From Ruminococcus sp. AF41-9 (GTDB lineage Bacteria; Bacillota; Clostridia; Lachnospirales; Lachnospiraceae), in the NCBI RefSeq assembly GCF_003477525.1, contig NZ_QUDO01000019.1:1-64000 (forward strand): DNA of 64,000 nt, written 5' to 3'. Below the pieces are notes generated by a model. That model ran no database searches, was not told the DNA's origin, and was given only the letters and a program-made list of their open reading frames with translations. Numbering within the stretch: position 1 is the first letter of the stretch; each line of letters starts with the position of its first letter. The translations under genes and the position numbers were made by a program. Of this stretch, positions 1 through 9,432 are shown one piece after another.

Positions 1-61
1 AGTACCATGATTTGAGAAAATGTCCAATAATAAGGGAACAGCATTTTAGATGTGTTCATAA

Positions 62-343
62 ATGAGGGAACTCAAAATATATCGTGTCCACGGTTATGGG
101 TACATTATAATCAGCCGTTTTGAAACAGGAAAAAGTCAGCCCACTATCGACCATCTGCTCAAACTTGCAAATATTCTGAATGTAGGAATTGATTATTTTC
201 TCTACGACCTTTTACCTCATAACGACGCTATCACAAATCCCACTGTTCAGGATGCCGTTGCCATTCTGAAACAGATGGACGAGCGTACTGCTCAATACTT
301 ACTGGATATCATAAAAATTTACCAGGCTTCTCATCAGGATTAA
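62..343 (+). pseudogene. XRE-family regulator, N-terminally degraded
   Basis: A 93-codon frame whose middle matches the second half of an XRE-type helix-turn-helix (ISRFETGKSQP, then LLKLANILNVGIDYFLYD), followed by an acidic helical tail typical of Firmicutes XRE regulators. The first roughly 30 residues, which should form helices 1-2 and part of the recognition helix, are replaced by non-homologous sequence (MRELKIYRVHGYGYII), and no good ribosome binding site precedes the ATG. I read it as a truncated or decayed DNA-binding protein rather than a working regulator. It lies just upstream of the orphan endolysin gene on the same strand and may be the remnant of that module's regulator. Confidence 0.6.
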
Positions 344-383
344 TTGTATTCTCTTTTATCCCGAAATATCAGTTTCAGACTTG

Positions 384-427
384 AAAAGTACTTTTTTGTC
401 CCCGAAATGACAAAAAGTACTTTTTTT
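384..427. terminator. palindromic hairpin with T-runs on both strands
   Basis: Two near-identical arms, each itself built around AAAGTACTTT (384-400 and 409-427), face each other across an 8-base spacer. T-runs occur on both strands, so the element could terminate transcription in either direction, between the broken XRE gene and the amidase. An operator role for the repeated AAAGTACTTT is possible. Confidence 0.45.
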
Positions 428-517
428 GTTTCTGTTTTTCTGTTTTTTTACTCTTTCTGCTATGGTGTTGCAAATAACGCCATCTTTATAAAAACCAAAA
501 GAAAGAGGATGATGAAA

Positions 518-1423
518 ATGACAAAAATTGAAAAAGTTGTAACATGGGCACTGGCCATCGCAAATGACAACACTCATGGATACGATCAGCAGTACAGATG
601 GGGACCGGATTATGACTGTTCCTCCCTGATTATTTCTGCATGGCAGCAGGCTGGAGTTCCTGTAAAAACAAAGGGAGCTGCCTATACCGGAAATATGAAA
701 TCTGCGTTTCTTGCCTGTGGGTTCACAGATGTCACTTCCAGAGTGAATCTCCAAACCGGAAACGGTATGAAACGCGGTGATGTGATCATCAATACTTTGC
801 ATCACACTGTAATGTATATTGGAAATGGCAGAATTGTAGCCGCAAGAATCAATGAGAACGGAAAAGTCAGCGGTGGAAAAACCGGAGATCAGACAGGCAT
901 GGAAATCATGGTTCAGGATTATTATTTTTATCAGTATGGATGGGACTGCGTTCTTCGCTATATGAAAGAAGATGCAACTACAGATATCAGTTCCCCATCG
1001 GCTCCGGCTGCTTCTTCTGAATCAGAAAATGTCCGCAAAGGTCAGACATATGCGAATCGTTTTACCTCTGCTCAGATTCCTGTCACCGGTCAAAGAGATA
1101 CTGCCACAGTAAAAGCCGGTATCAAAGTCTTCCAGACAGCTCTGAACAAAGATTATGGTGCCGGTCTGGTGGTCGATGGTATCTTTGGTTTAAATACAGA
1201 TAAAGCACTTGGAAAACATTATGTTACATCCGGAGAATGTCAGTATATGGTAACTGCTGCCGAAATCCTTCTTCTCTTACACGGTTACAATCCAAATGGT
1301 GTGGAGATTCCGGGGATTTTTGGATCGGGTCTTCTGGCAGCAGTCAAAGCATTTCAGAAAGCACAGGGATTAACCGTTTCCGGTACCTGCGACCGAAATA
1401 CCTTCCTGAAACTGATCCGGTAA
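518..1423 (+). CDS. endolysin-like peptidoglycan amidohydrolase with two PG-binding repeats
   Basis: About 301 aa from the start chosen here: GAGG at 505-508 lies 9 bases before this ATG, while the in-frame ATGs at 509 and 512 are too close. The N-terminal half looks like the phage amidase/NlpC-P60-like fold, with a catalytic Cys in DYDCSS, a His in LHHTVMYIG and a Gly-rich end. A Ser/Pro-rich linker follows, then two peptidoglycan-binding repeats (VVDGIFGLNT and IPGIFGSGLL followed by VKAFQKAQGLTVSG). There is no signal peptide, as in phage endolysins that need a holin, and no holin or structural phage gene is nearby. It probably cleaves cell-wall peptide or amide bonds as a domesticated prophage lysin or part of a small lysis module. 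The family call is solid; the role is inferred. Confidence 0.8.
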   Translation: MTKIEKVVTWALAIANDNTHGYDQQYRWGPDYDCSSLIISAWQQAGVPVKTKGAAYTGNMKSAFLACGFTDVTSRVNLQTGNGMKRGDVIINTLHHTVMYIGNGRIVAARINENGKVSGGKTGDQTGMEIMVQDYYFYQYGWDCVLRYMKEDATTDISSPSAPAASSESENVRKGQTYANRFTSAQIPVTGQRDTATVKAGIKVFQTALNKDYGAGLVVDGIFGLNTDKALGKHYVTSGECQYMVTAAEILLLLHGYNPNGVEIPGIFGSGLLAAVKAFQKAQGLTVSGTCDRNTFLKLIR

Positions 1424-1578
1424 ATAAGATTAGAAATGATAAATCTTTTTACATTTTCTGTAAAAAATATTTTCTATTTTATATATTTCTTAGTTTACAA
1501 ACTCAGTTTTCCAGACTCTTTATTAAGTGTAGCTGATAAACAACAGCACAAAAACATTAATCAAAGGAGGACACTTAT

Positions 1579-3330
1579 ATGTCTACAAATGCAAAAACCA
1601 GATACAACATTTCCAAAGTATTCGGACCGGCTGTCCCGTACAATATTCCAGAGGACAGTAAAACAATTGCTGACAATATGGCAGGTATCGCTATTAACGA
1701 AAACATCGCCTATTGTGCAAAAAGAAGCCAGACATTCTCCGATATTTTCGTAATCGAAAATATTTCAACTGCCGGCTTCAAGGAATTTATGAACAAAACA
1801 CCGGTTTCTGTTTCTATTCCTTACGCTGTACATGGCATGACCTACCACAATAACTATCTCTATATGACCTGCTATAAAAACAAGATTATCAAGATGCCGG
1901 TTTCTTCTATCGGTAAAATCGCAGCGGAATATACTGTTACAGAAGATGGCAATGGTTACATTCCTCAGTCTATTACTTATTATGGCACAGTTAACAATGA
2001 AGATCTGTTTATCGTAGGCGTTGAGAAGATGCAGAAAAATGGTGCATTCTTCTATATGATTGGCAGCCTTTCCAATGGAAAATTTGTGGAAAAGAAACGT
2101 TTTTATGTAAATAACAGTGCCGGTTATGAACAGCCACAGGATATTTTTTATCACTCCAAATATGGTCTTTTTATTGTCACAAACAAAAAAGCTGACGGTG
2201 CATTCACCATTTACAATATGCTTCTCTGCGCCAAAATTCCTGATGAACTGAGTTCTGTAGAAAATATAGGCACCTATTACCCAACAAGTGAATTCAGATT
2301 TAACGGAAACAGCAATTACAGCAAGCTTGTTGTAAAATCCATCTATATTACTGATGATGGAACTTTATATTTATCCACAAATGCGACTACCGCTTCAACA
2401 AGCTCTGACAGCTATGATAAAGATGCCATTTTCCGCGCAACCAATCCGGTTTTCAAAAAAGATGGTATCCTGGAAGTGGCTCTTTCCTGCAATGGCGATA
2501 CAGAAATCCCTGATGCCACCGGAATCTATAACGGCTCTGACTATACTTGTTCCAATCCTGGAGCATTTGCCCTTGATGGAAATATAGGATACTGTTTTAA
2601 AACTCATACCAGAGATAAAACTCCTCTTTTGGACAAAGTCAGCATTCTTTTTAAAAGTTCAGATGTCTCCTCTAAGAACTTTTCAGAAGTATTCTCTCCA
2701 AGAAAATTTTTTACAGAATTGGGACATTGTAACGGTATGGTTTTCGCAAACGGTTTCTTATATGTAGCCGCTTATGACAGACACATTACACCTCAGAGAA
2801 AGCAAATTGCAAAAATCAATCCCTCTACCGGAAAAACAGTAGAAACATATGAATGTAATCCTATGTTTGGCGGTATTGGATATTTCGGAAATAACAAATT
2901 TATTGTTGTAAACTATGAAGAACATTCTGGAGAACCTGCTTTTAGCCAGACACTACATTTTTATATTGGTTCTTTAAAAGATGGAATTTTTGACTCAGAA
3001 AAAAATTTTACAGTCAACAATCCTTCTTATCTTAGTGAATCAACGCTTCTGCAGGATATTCATTATGATATTAATCATGGATTATTTTTCATTACTTATC
3101 GTAAAGATGAAAAAATTTCCAGAATTTATCGAATTAATCCTGATAAAATTACTAATGCATCTACAAAAAATGCTCTCGTTCCTGATGAAGTTTTTATTTC
3201 AAGTTCTTCAATTTCAGAAATTGAATCTGTTTGTATTGCTTCTTCCGGTATAATGTATATTGTTCAGAATAAAGGCGATGGAAAATCAGATCTTGTAAGT
3301 AAAGTTTCCGGGCTTACTTTTTCTAACTAA
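1579..3330 (+). CDS. unrecognised 583-aa protein, tandem two-fold repeat (beta-propeller-like)
   Basis: It starts at an ATG preceded by AAAGGAGG (1562-1569). I do not recognise the family. The protein is an internal duplication: residues about 30-290 and 310-583 share matching blocks, such as FYMIGSLSNGKF against HFYIGSLKDGIF, FYVNNSAGYEQPQDIFYHSKYG against FTVNNPS...LLQDIHYDINHG, GLFIVTNKK against GLFFITYRK, and HGMTYHNNYLYMTCY against CNGMVFANGFLYVAAY. The rhythm of short strands, aromatic residues and Gly turns suggests a beta-propeller. No signal peptide, membrane segment or catalytic motif is visible. It lies 155 bases behind the endolysin on the same strand, so it may be the cargo or binding partner of a lysis module, but that is inference. 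Confidence 0.7.
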   Translation: MSTNAKTRYNISKVFGPAVPYNIPEDSKTIADNMAGIAINENIAYCAKRSQTFSDIFVIENISTAGFKEFMNKTPVSVSIPYAVHGMTYHNNYLYMTCYKNKIIKMPVSSIGKIAAEYTVTEDGNGYIPQSITYYGTVNNEDLFIVGVEKMQKNGAFFYMIGSLSNGKFVEKKRFYVNNSAGYEQPQDIFYHSKYGLFIVTNKKADGAFTIYNMLLCAKIPDELSSVENIGTYYPTSEFRFNGNSNYSKLVVKSIYITDDGTLYLSTNATTASTSSDSYDKDAIFRATNPVFKKDGILEVALSCNGDTEIPDATGIYNGSDYTCSNPGAFALDGNIGYCFKTHTRDKTPLLDKVSILFKSSDVSSKNFSEVFSPRKFFTELGHCNGMVFANGFLYVAAYDRHITPQRKQIAKINPSTGKTVETYECNPMFGGIGYFGNNKFIVVNYEEHSGEPAFSQTLHFYIGSLKDGIFDSEKNFTVNNPSYLSESTLLQDIHYDINHGLFFITYRKDEKISRIYRINPDKITNASTKNALVPDEVFISSSSISEIESVCIASSGIMYIVQNKGDGKSDLVSKVSGLTFSN

Positions 3331-3354
3331 TCTAAGTTTCTTCTAATCACAATA

Positions 3355-3389
3355 CAGCACCATATGGTTTTTTACTCATATGGTGGCTG
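3355..3389. terminator. hairpin between convergent genes
   Basis: CACCATATG and CATATGGTG pair around a T-rich loop, with the stem extended by CAG and CTG. It sits exactly between the convergent ends of the 583-aa gene and the BspA-like gene and probably serves both as a bidirectional terminator. The flanking T-tracts are weak. Confidence 0.5.
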
Positions 3390-3415
3390 ATTTTACTTAT
3401 TTATCAATTTTCCCA

Positions 3416-5230
3416 CTAATACACAATACTTTTGGAGTAATCATTGCTCCTGCTATACAGCTTTTTATTCTGATAATCCATCCGGTAACTTTTAATCCGA
3501 TAAGTATAAGTAACTCCTTCTTTCAAATTTGTATCTGTAAAGCTCGTCACGTTCCCGCCTTTGATTGTTTTTATGCAAACACCTTTCTTTCCATTTGCCG
3601 AACGCCATACCTGATATCCTATTGCATAATCTGACTTTTTCCATTTAACGGTTAACTTCTTCCCTGACTTCTTTGTCAGAGATGTAATTTTCGGTTGTAC
3701 CGGGCAGAAGGTTGTTTTTACAGTATTTGATGGCTGGCTGTATATGATTGTTCCATCCTCATCTACAAAATATGCTCTGATCCTGAAAGTGATATTTTTT
3801 CCATGATACATAGAATACCAGCCTACATCAATATTTTTCGTATTAATATCTTTGCTTTTGATTGTAGAGCAGTGAATATATTCCCCCCTTAAATTTTTTC
3901 TCTCTATTTCGTATCCTTCAATCAGATATGGAACTGATACTTTCCACTGTAAATCAACCTGGTCTTTTAAACGCTTTGTTATCTGAAGATCCAGTTTGAC
4001 ATTGTTCAGAATATCCTGCGAGGTTGCAGATACCACCACTGGAATATTATGTTTTCTTGCAAATTTTTCCGCATAGGAACCCTTAGGGGTATAAATTACC
4101 AGAGAATTACATCCATCAAACGCATCATCCGCAATGTCATTTGTAGTATCCGGAATATATATTCTTTCCAGATTTTCACAGTCAAAAAATGCTTTTGTTT
4201 CAATATATCTGTTCTGACTTCCCAGTTTCACAACTTTGATTTTTTCGTTTCCATAAAATGCTTTTCTTCCTACTCCCGTCACATTTGTATCTTTGACAAA
4301 TACCGTCTCCAGTTCATCCTGTACATCCAGGATCCTTGTCCCTTCATGTTCTCTGCTGATGCCTTCCATATCCCCTGTCATATTTGGGGCATAACAAACA
4401 TAAGTGACTCCGTTTTCTTCAAATACATAATCTTCATCCCATAAACCTGCCAGAAAATATTGATCATTGCCTTTAAAATTGTTACTTTCATCCCCCAGAT
4501 ATACACATACTTTGTTATCTGGATCAAATGCATCTCTTTCGATAAATTCTCCCCCGTCTATAAAGAGGTTGTTAATACTAATATATACACATTCTGAAAG
4601 CTGTGGACAATTTCTGAAGGCATTCTTTTCCACCTTAAGCACGCGATTTAACACAACTTTTCGCAAATGAATGCAGCCTTCAAATGCAGACTGTCTGATG
4701 ATCATGGTTTCCTGTTCCCAGTCCCGGTTTACCCTGACATTTTTTATCCGGTCACAGCCTGCAAATGCTTTTTCACCGATTTCGCTCACTATTTTTCCAT
4801 TATATTGTTCCGGAATTATAACACTCTCCACATTGACACCTTTTACCAGATGATAGGTATCTGTTTCCGCATCATATTCATACTCCAGACCTTCGGTACC
4901 TGTCTCCTCTTCACTTCCACTTTCCGTATCCGAACTCTGCGCCTCTGCCACTTCATTCTCCGTGTCATCCGTAAATGCAGAAGCCACATCTTCTTCTGTA
5001 AATTCATCGGTTTCCTCTGCTGACGTAAACCCGGATTCATCACTTTCCTGATTCTCCTGTGCATTACTATCTTCTTCCAGAGCAGTATCTCCCGTCAGAA
5101 TTTCTTCCGGTTCTGCCGCTTCCTGCACACTTTCCAGATTTCCATCTGAAAAATCCGTAGCATATACTGGTGTCCCTGCCGCTGTCATGGTAAGTGCCAG
5201 AAGCATTGCAAGCATTTTCTTATTCTTCAT
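3416..5230 (-). CDS. BspA-like leucine-rich-repeat surface protein with Fn3-like domains
   Basis: A secreted protein of about 604 aa. The start chosen is the second ATG, because GGAGG lies 7 bases upstream of it and overlaps the first ATG (5245). The order is a signal peptide (MKNKKMLAMLLALTMTAAG, cleaved near VYA), a Glu/Asp/Ser-rich acidic region to about residue 130, then BspA/LRR_5 repeats (IGEKAFAGCDRIKNV, IRQSAFEGCIHLRKV, VGRKAFYGNEKIKVV, IETKAFFDCENLERI, IADDAFDGCNSL). Two fibronectin-III-like modules follow to the C-terminus (IEGYEIERK and AIGYQVWRSANGKKG). There is no LPXTG motif or obvious anchor. Such proteins are cell-surface or secreted adhesion and binding proteins; the ligand is unknown. 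It is a single gene with a convergent neighbour. Confidence 0.85.
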   Translation of the reverse strand: MKNKKMLAMLLALTMTAAGTPVYATDFSDGNLESVQEAAEPEEILTGDTALEEDSNAQENQESDESGFTSAEETDEFTEEDVASAFTDDTENEVAEAQSSDTESGSEEETGTEGLEYEYDAETDTYHLVKGVNVESVIIPEQYNGKIVSEIGEKAFAGCDRIKNVRVNRDWEQETMIIRQSAFEGCIHLRKVVLNRVLKVEKNAFRNCPQLSECVYISINNLFIDGGEFIERDAFDPDNKVCVYLGDESNNFKGNDQYFLAGLWDEDYVFEENGVTYVCYAPNMTGDMEGISREHEGTRILDVQDELETVFVKDTNVTGVGRKAFYGNEKIKVVKLGSQNRYIETKAFFDCENLERIYIPDTTNDIADDAFDGCNSLVIYTPKGSYAEKFARKHNIPVVVSATSQDILNNVKLDLQITKRLKDQVDLQWKVSVPYLIEGYEIERKNLRGEYIHCSTIKSKDINTKNIDVGWYSMYHGKNITFRIRAYFVDEDGTIIYSQPSNTVKTTFCPVQPKITSLTKKSGKKLTVKWKKSDYAIGYQVWRSANGKKGVCIKTIKGGNVTSFTDTNLKEGVTYTYRIKSYRMDYQNKKLYSRSNDYSKSIVY

Positions 5231-5477
5231 ATACTTTTCCTCCATTTCTGTACAATTTCTTACTGTTATAGAAATATAAGAATATTACATCTTACTTTTT
5301 TACTATATCATACCTATTTCCATTTTCTGTAAATACGGTTTTAAAAAGCTCTTAATGTCCCTGAATTTTTCCACATATGTGCATATTACAAAAAGCCCTG
5401 TCCGGTATTCTGATGCCGCAGTTTTTTCAGCCGCAGCACCAGATTATTACCATCCAGAGCTTTTTCCTGTTTTATTG

Positions 5478-8400
5478 CTATTCCACACTCTTCAACGATT
5501 CAACCATATCAATCTTCTTCAGCTTCTGGTGCATAAACAGATTGACGATCATGGAAAATCCCACCGTCAGCAGTCCGCTGTACAGGAAGCTGATCGGTTT
5601 GATGTTTCTTCCAAACATTACCGCATCCACTTCCACAGTCAGAATAATATATCTGTGCAGGAAAATTCCAAACACCGCACCTGCCAGTACCCCGATAAAG
5701 GTAAGAATAATATTCTCTCGGTACACATAGGCAGATACTTCCTTATCGTAGAATCCCAGAACCTTCAGAGTCGCCAGTTCTCTCTGTCGTTCTGTAATAT
5801 TAATATTATTAAGATTATATAATACCACAAACGCAAGCATTCCCGCAGAAATGATCAGCACGACAATAACCGTTCCCAGTGAACCGAGCATACGGTCAAG
5901 CTGTGCTTCCAGGCTGCTGGTGTAACTGATACTTAAAGCTGCCGGATATTTCAGGATCTCATTTCCCACCTGATCCTGCTCTGCCTGATATTCATCTTTC
6001 ACCGTAAACACAGTTGCAGAGTAATCTGGTTTTTCGCCAAAGGTCTGCTCATACACAGTTCCGGTCATATAAATATAATGCCCCATATAGTTCTCTGTCA
6101 CTGCTGCGATCTTTGTCTCATAATCCTTCCCATCTTTCGTGATGGTCATGGTATCTCCGGCTTTCAGTCCTGTCAGGGAAGCCGTTTTCTCACTGATCAC
6201 CGCACCCTCATCCGTCAGCTCATACTTCTCTTTCGTCTTTCTGTCCTGAAGCGTAACATCCTTCTTAAAATTCTCCAGATTCTCAGGTACATAGACATAA
6301 ACACTGATATTGGATTTATTTCTCGGCACAGTCATCTTCGTAAACTGCACATGGGTATACCGGTCAATCTGATCATTATTCGCCAGAAATGTTCCCAGTT
6401 CTTCTCTTTCTTTCTCCGTGGCATCCTCATCATCAATGATCGTTCCCGTATAATGCTGCAGATCCCGGTACTGCCGCTGTGCAATATCCATAATAGAATC
6501 CCGGATTCCAAATCCAACCAGCATCAGTGCCATACTACCCGCAATTCCAAACACTGTCATAAACAGACGTTTCTTATAACGGAAAAGATTTCGCAGTGTG
6601 GATTTCCACGTAAAGCTCAGATGCTTCCAGAAAAAAGATATCCTCTCCACCAGAATCCTCTTACCCTCTTTCGGTGCAGGCGGGCGCATCAGAGATGCCG
6701 GTGTCTCCGCCAGTGCCTTATAGCAGGAGAAGATCGTTGCACCAATCGTACATACCGTAGCTGCCCCCGCTGCGATCATGGCAAATTTAAATTCATAGTG
6801 AATCTGCATATTGTGGGTCATGCTCTTGTACATGATTCCATAAGCATTGATTATAATATAAGGAAGGATTTTTTCTCCGATCAGGATTCCCAGAATGCTT
6901 CCACCCACTGTAGCCAGCAGCGCATACAGCAGATACTTCGAAGCAATCGCATATTTTCCATATCCCAGTGCCTTCATGGTACCGATCTGTGTTCTCTGTT
7001 CCTCAACCATTCGCGTCATGGTCGTCAGACTTACCAGTGCCGCAACCAGGAAAAAGATCACCGGAAATACCTGACCGATATTCTTCAGACGCTCCGCATT
7101 ATCACCATAATCCGAATACTCCGGAAGATCATTACGATCCGTCACTATCCACTCCGGTTCAGCGATATCATCAATCTCCTTCTGCGCATCCGCAATCTTC
7201 TTCTCTCCGTCTGCGATTTCTTTCTCAGCATCCGCCTTTCCATCCTCATATTCTTTCCAGCCATCCTCCAGATCTTTCTCGGCCTTCTTGATATCCTTTC
7301 TGGAATCCTTCAGCTTCTGCTCATTCTCTGCAATCTCTTTCTCGCCATCTGCCAGCTTCTTCTCATTCGCCGCAATCTCTTTCTCACCATCCACCAGCTT
7401 CTGTTCATTCGCCGCAATCTTCTGCTCGCCGGAAGCGATCTTCGCTTCATTTGCCGCAATCTCCTGCGCACCGGAAGCAATCTTCGCTTCATTCGCCTGA
7501 ATCTGCGCTTCCCCGTCTGCCAGCTGAGCTTCTTTTTCCTCAATTTGCGCCTCACTGGAACTCAGCTGCTCTTTCGCATTCTCAATCTGTTCCTGTGCCT
7601 GCGCAAGCTGTGCTTCTTTCTCCTGAATCTCTGCTCTGGCAGATTCCAGTTTCTGTTCCTGTGTCTCAATCTCCTTCCAGCCGGCGTCAATCTTCGCCTG
7701 CGCCTGCGGCAATGCTGTCTCCTGCTGATCCAGCTCATTTTCCTTTTCCTCAAGCTGCGCAAGACCGCCCTCTACCTGGCTTAATCCGCCTTCCAGCTCA
7801 CTCCTTGCCGCTGCAATCTGACCTCTCGAAGCTTCAAGCTGCGCTGACTGACTCTCCACCTGCTCCTGATAAGCCGCAACCTCCGCAGCCATAGCATCCA
7901 AGTCTTCCTGCTCATACTCACCGGAAGCCACCGCCTGTTCATACTGCGCCTGCAAAGCCTCAAGCTGCGCCCTCGCACCTGCAAGTGCTTCCTCACCCTG
8001 GGAAAGCTGCGCTTCCTGTTCTTCTATCTGTGCCAGTCCCTGCTGACAACTCTCTTTCTGCGCATTCAGCTCCTCTCTGGTGGCAGCGATCTGCTCCCTT
8101 CCGGCCTGAATCTGTGCTTTGCCGTCATCCAGCTCCTGCTGATTCTGCGTCAGAGCCGCTTTTCCATCTGCAATCTGCTGCTCACCGTCACTTAATTCAC
8201 TCTTACCGGCTTCCAGCTGTGCTTTCCCCTCATCAAGAACCTGCTGATTCTGTGAAATCTCATCCCATCCAGCCTCAATCTGTGATCTGGCAGAAGCAAT
8301 CTGCTCTCTTCCGCTGGCAAGCGCCTCCTTCGCACTGGCAATCTGAGTCTTCCCGGCTTCCAGCTCACTCTTTGCACTGGCAATCTGAGCTTTCCCACTT

Positions 8401-9422
8401 TCCAGCTCACTCTTCGCATCTGCAATCTGAGCTTTTCCATCTTCCAGCTCCTTCTTCGCATCTGCAATCTGACTCTTTCCATCCTCCAGTTCACTCTTTG
8501 CATCCGCTAACTGCTTCTTACCATCTTTATACTGTTTCTTTCCATCCTTGAGTTCTTTTTCCCCGTCCTCAAGTTCTTTCTTTGCATCAGAAAGCTTCTC
8601 ATCCGCTTCCTTCCTGCCATCTTCCAGTTCCTTCTTCGCATCCGCAAGCTTCTCATTTGCTTCACCGACCACATCGTCATAACGCACCTGACAACGTTCT
8701 TCAGAAATGCCTTCTACCTTTGCCTGAACTTTCTCGATCAGGTTCTCATAAGCATCCGTATAACTGATCAGCTCATCCGCACCATGAACCTGCACATAAA
8801 TCTGCGTATAAACCTCCTGGTCAAAATTCTCAGGAAGCACATAGGCGAAACCATTCACCTCACCGGAACCAAGCGTCGTATTTCCACGATTGTAAGATAT
8901 GTAAAGAGGACTCTCCCCGATACCGCAGACCGTATAATCCACAGTCTTCAGAAGTTCACTGTCCCCATCCTGTCTCAGAGTGATCTGATCTCCGACCTGA
9001 TATCCGTTGCTCTCCGCAAACATATAGTCAAGGAAAATCTCCCCCGCTTTCTCAGGAATCTTTCCTTCCGTGGCAGTGATCTGATTCATTGTCTCATTCA
9101 CAGATTCCACATGAAGTACTTTCTGCTTCTCGCCTTCCCCGCACATCACATCTGTCGAGTAAGCACCTTCTGCATCCTGTACTCCGTCAATCTCTTTTAC
9201 AGCCGCCACATCATCATCCGTCAGGCCCAGTATCCCGACCACTTTGATATCCATAAGGTTCTTTTCATCATAGTAAGCATCCCCTGATAAACGCATATCC
9301 GGCGAAGATGCCTGTATCCCGGAAAAAAATGCCACACCCAGCGCAACGATCATAAAAATAGAAATGAACCTTGCCTTGCTCGTGCGTATCTCCATCCAGA
9401 AATCTTTACGCAATGCCCTCAT
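5478..9422 (-). CDS. ABC transporter permease (FtsX/MacB type) with giant coiled coil
   Basis: 1314 aa. TM1 lies at residues about 20-40 (FISIFMIVALGVAFF), followed by a MacB-like periplasmic domain. A coiled-coil insert runs from about 250 to 755, made largely of 14-residue units (DAKKELEDGKSQIA, DAKSELESGKAQIA, SAKSELEAGKTQIA and variants). An FtsX domain follows (IGQVFPVIFFLVAALVSL...MKALGYGKYAIASKY), then a second extracellular domain and a second FtsX domain near the C-terminus (TLKVLGFYDKEVSAY). The normal MacB-fold permease has one or two FtsX domains and lacks the coil. The ATPase partner is 10 bases upstream. These exporters move lipids, peptides or drugs or act as mechanotransmitters on the cell wall; the long coil could span the wall. 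Substrate unknown. Confidence 0.88.
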   Translation of the reverse strand: MRALRKDFWMEIRTSKARFISIFMIVALGVAFFSGIQASSPDMRLSGDAYYDEKNLMDIKVVGILGLTDDDVAAVKEIDGVQDAEGAYSTDVMCGEGEKQKVLHVESVNETMNQITATEGKIPEKAGEIFLDYMFAESNGYQVGDQITLRQDGDSELLKTVDYTVCGIGESPLYISYNRGNTTLGSGEVNGFAYVLPENFDQEVYTQIYVQVHGADELISYTDAYENLIEKVQAKVEGISEERCQVRYDDVVGEANEKLADAKKELEDGRKEADEKLSDAKKELEDGEKELKDGKKQYKDGKKQLADAKSELEDGKSQIADAKKELEDGKAQIADAKSELESGKAQIASAKSELEAGKTQIASAKEALASGREQIASARSQIEAGWDEISQNQQVLDEGKAQLEAGKSELSDGEQQIADGKAALTQNQQELDDGKAQIQAGREQIAATREELNAQKESCQQGLAQIEEQEAQLSQGEEALAGARAQLEALQAQYEQAVASGEYEQEDLDAMAAEVAAYQEQVESQSAQLEASRGQIAAARSELEGGLSQVEGGLAQLEEKENELDQQETALPQAQAKIDAGWKEIETQEQKLESARAEIQEKEAQLAQAQEQIENAKEQLSSSEAQIEEKEAQLADGEAQIQANEAKIASGAQEIAANEAKIASGEQKIAANEQKLVDGEKEIAANEKKLADGEKEIAENEQKLKDSRKDIKKAEKDLEDGWKEYEDGKADAEKEIADGEKKIADAQKEIDDIAEPEWIVTDRNDLPEYSDYGDNAERLKNIGQVFPVIFFLVAALVSLTTMTRMVEEQRTQIGTMKALGYGKYAIASKYLLYALLATVGGSILGILIGEKILPYIIINAYGIMYKSMTHNMQIHYEFKFAMIAAGAATVCTIGATIFSCYKALAETPASLMRPPAPKEGKRILVERISFFWKHLSFTWKSTLRNLFRYKKRLFMTVFGIAGSMALMLVGFGIRDSIMDIAQRQYRDLQHYTGTIIDDEDATEKEREELGTFLANNDQIDRYTHVQFTKMTVPRNKSNISVYVYVPENLENFKKDVTLQDRKTKEKYELTDEGAVISEKTASLTGLKAGDTMTITKDGKDYETKIAAVTENYMGHYIYMTGTVYEQTFGEKPDYSATVFTVKDEYQAEQDQVGNEILKYPAALSISYTSSLEAQLDRMLGSLGTVIVVLIISAGMLAFVVLYNLNNINITERQRELATLKVLGFYDKEVSAYVYRENIILTFIGVLAGAVFGIFLHRYIILTVEVDAVMFGRNIKPISFLYSGLLTVGFSMIVNLFMHQKLKKIDMVESLKSVE

Positions 9423-9432
9423 ACCCGTTCAC

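Noticed and set aside
1436-1753. Short hydrophobic frame between the lysin and the 583-aa gene, a possible holin
   Set aside because: No ribosome site, only one weak hydrophobic stretch, and it overlaps the start of the 583-aa gene.
6078-7784. Long plus-strand frame opposite the ABC permease
   Set aside because: Shadow of the coiled-coil repeats; residues are biased toward Leu, Cys and Arg and match nothing.
7150-8680. Repeated DNA that looks like a CRISPR or tandem array
   Set aside because: Repeats are in-frame codons of the 14-residue coiled-coil units, with no spacers and no cas genes.
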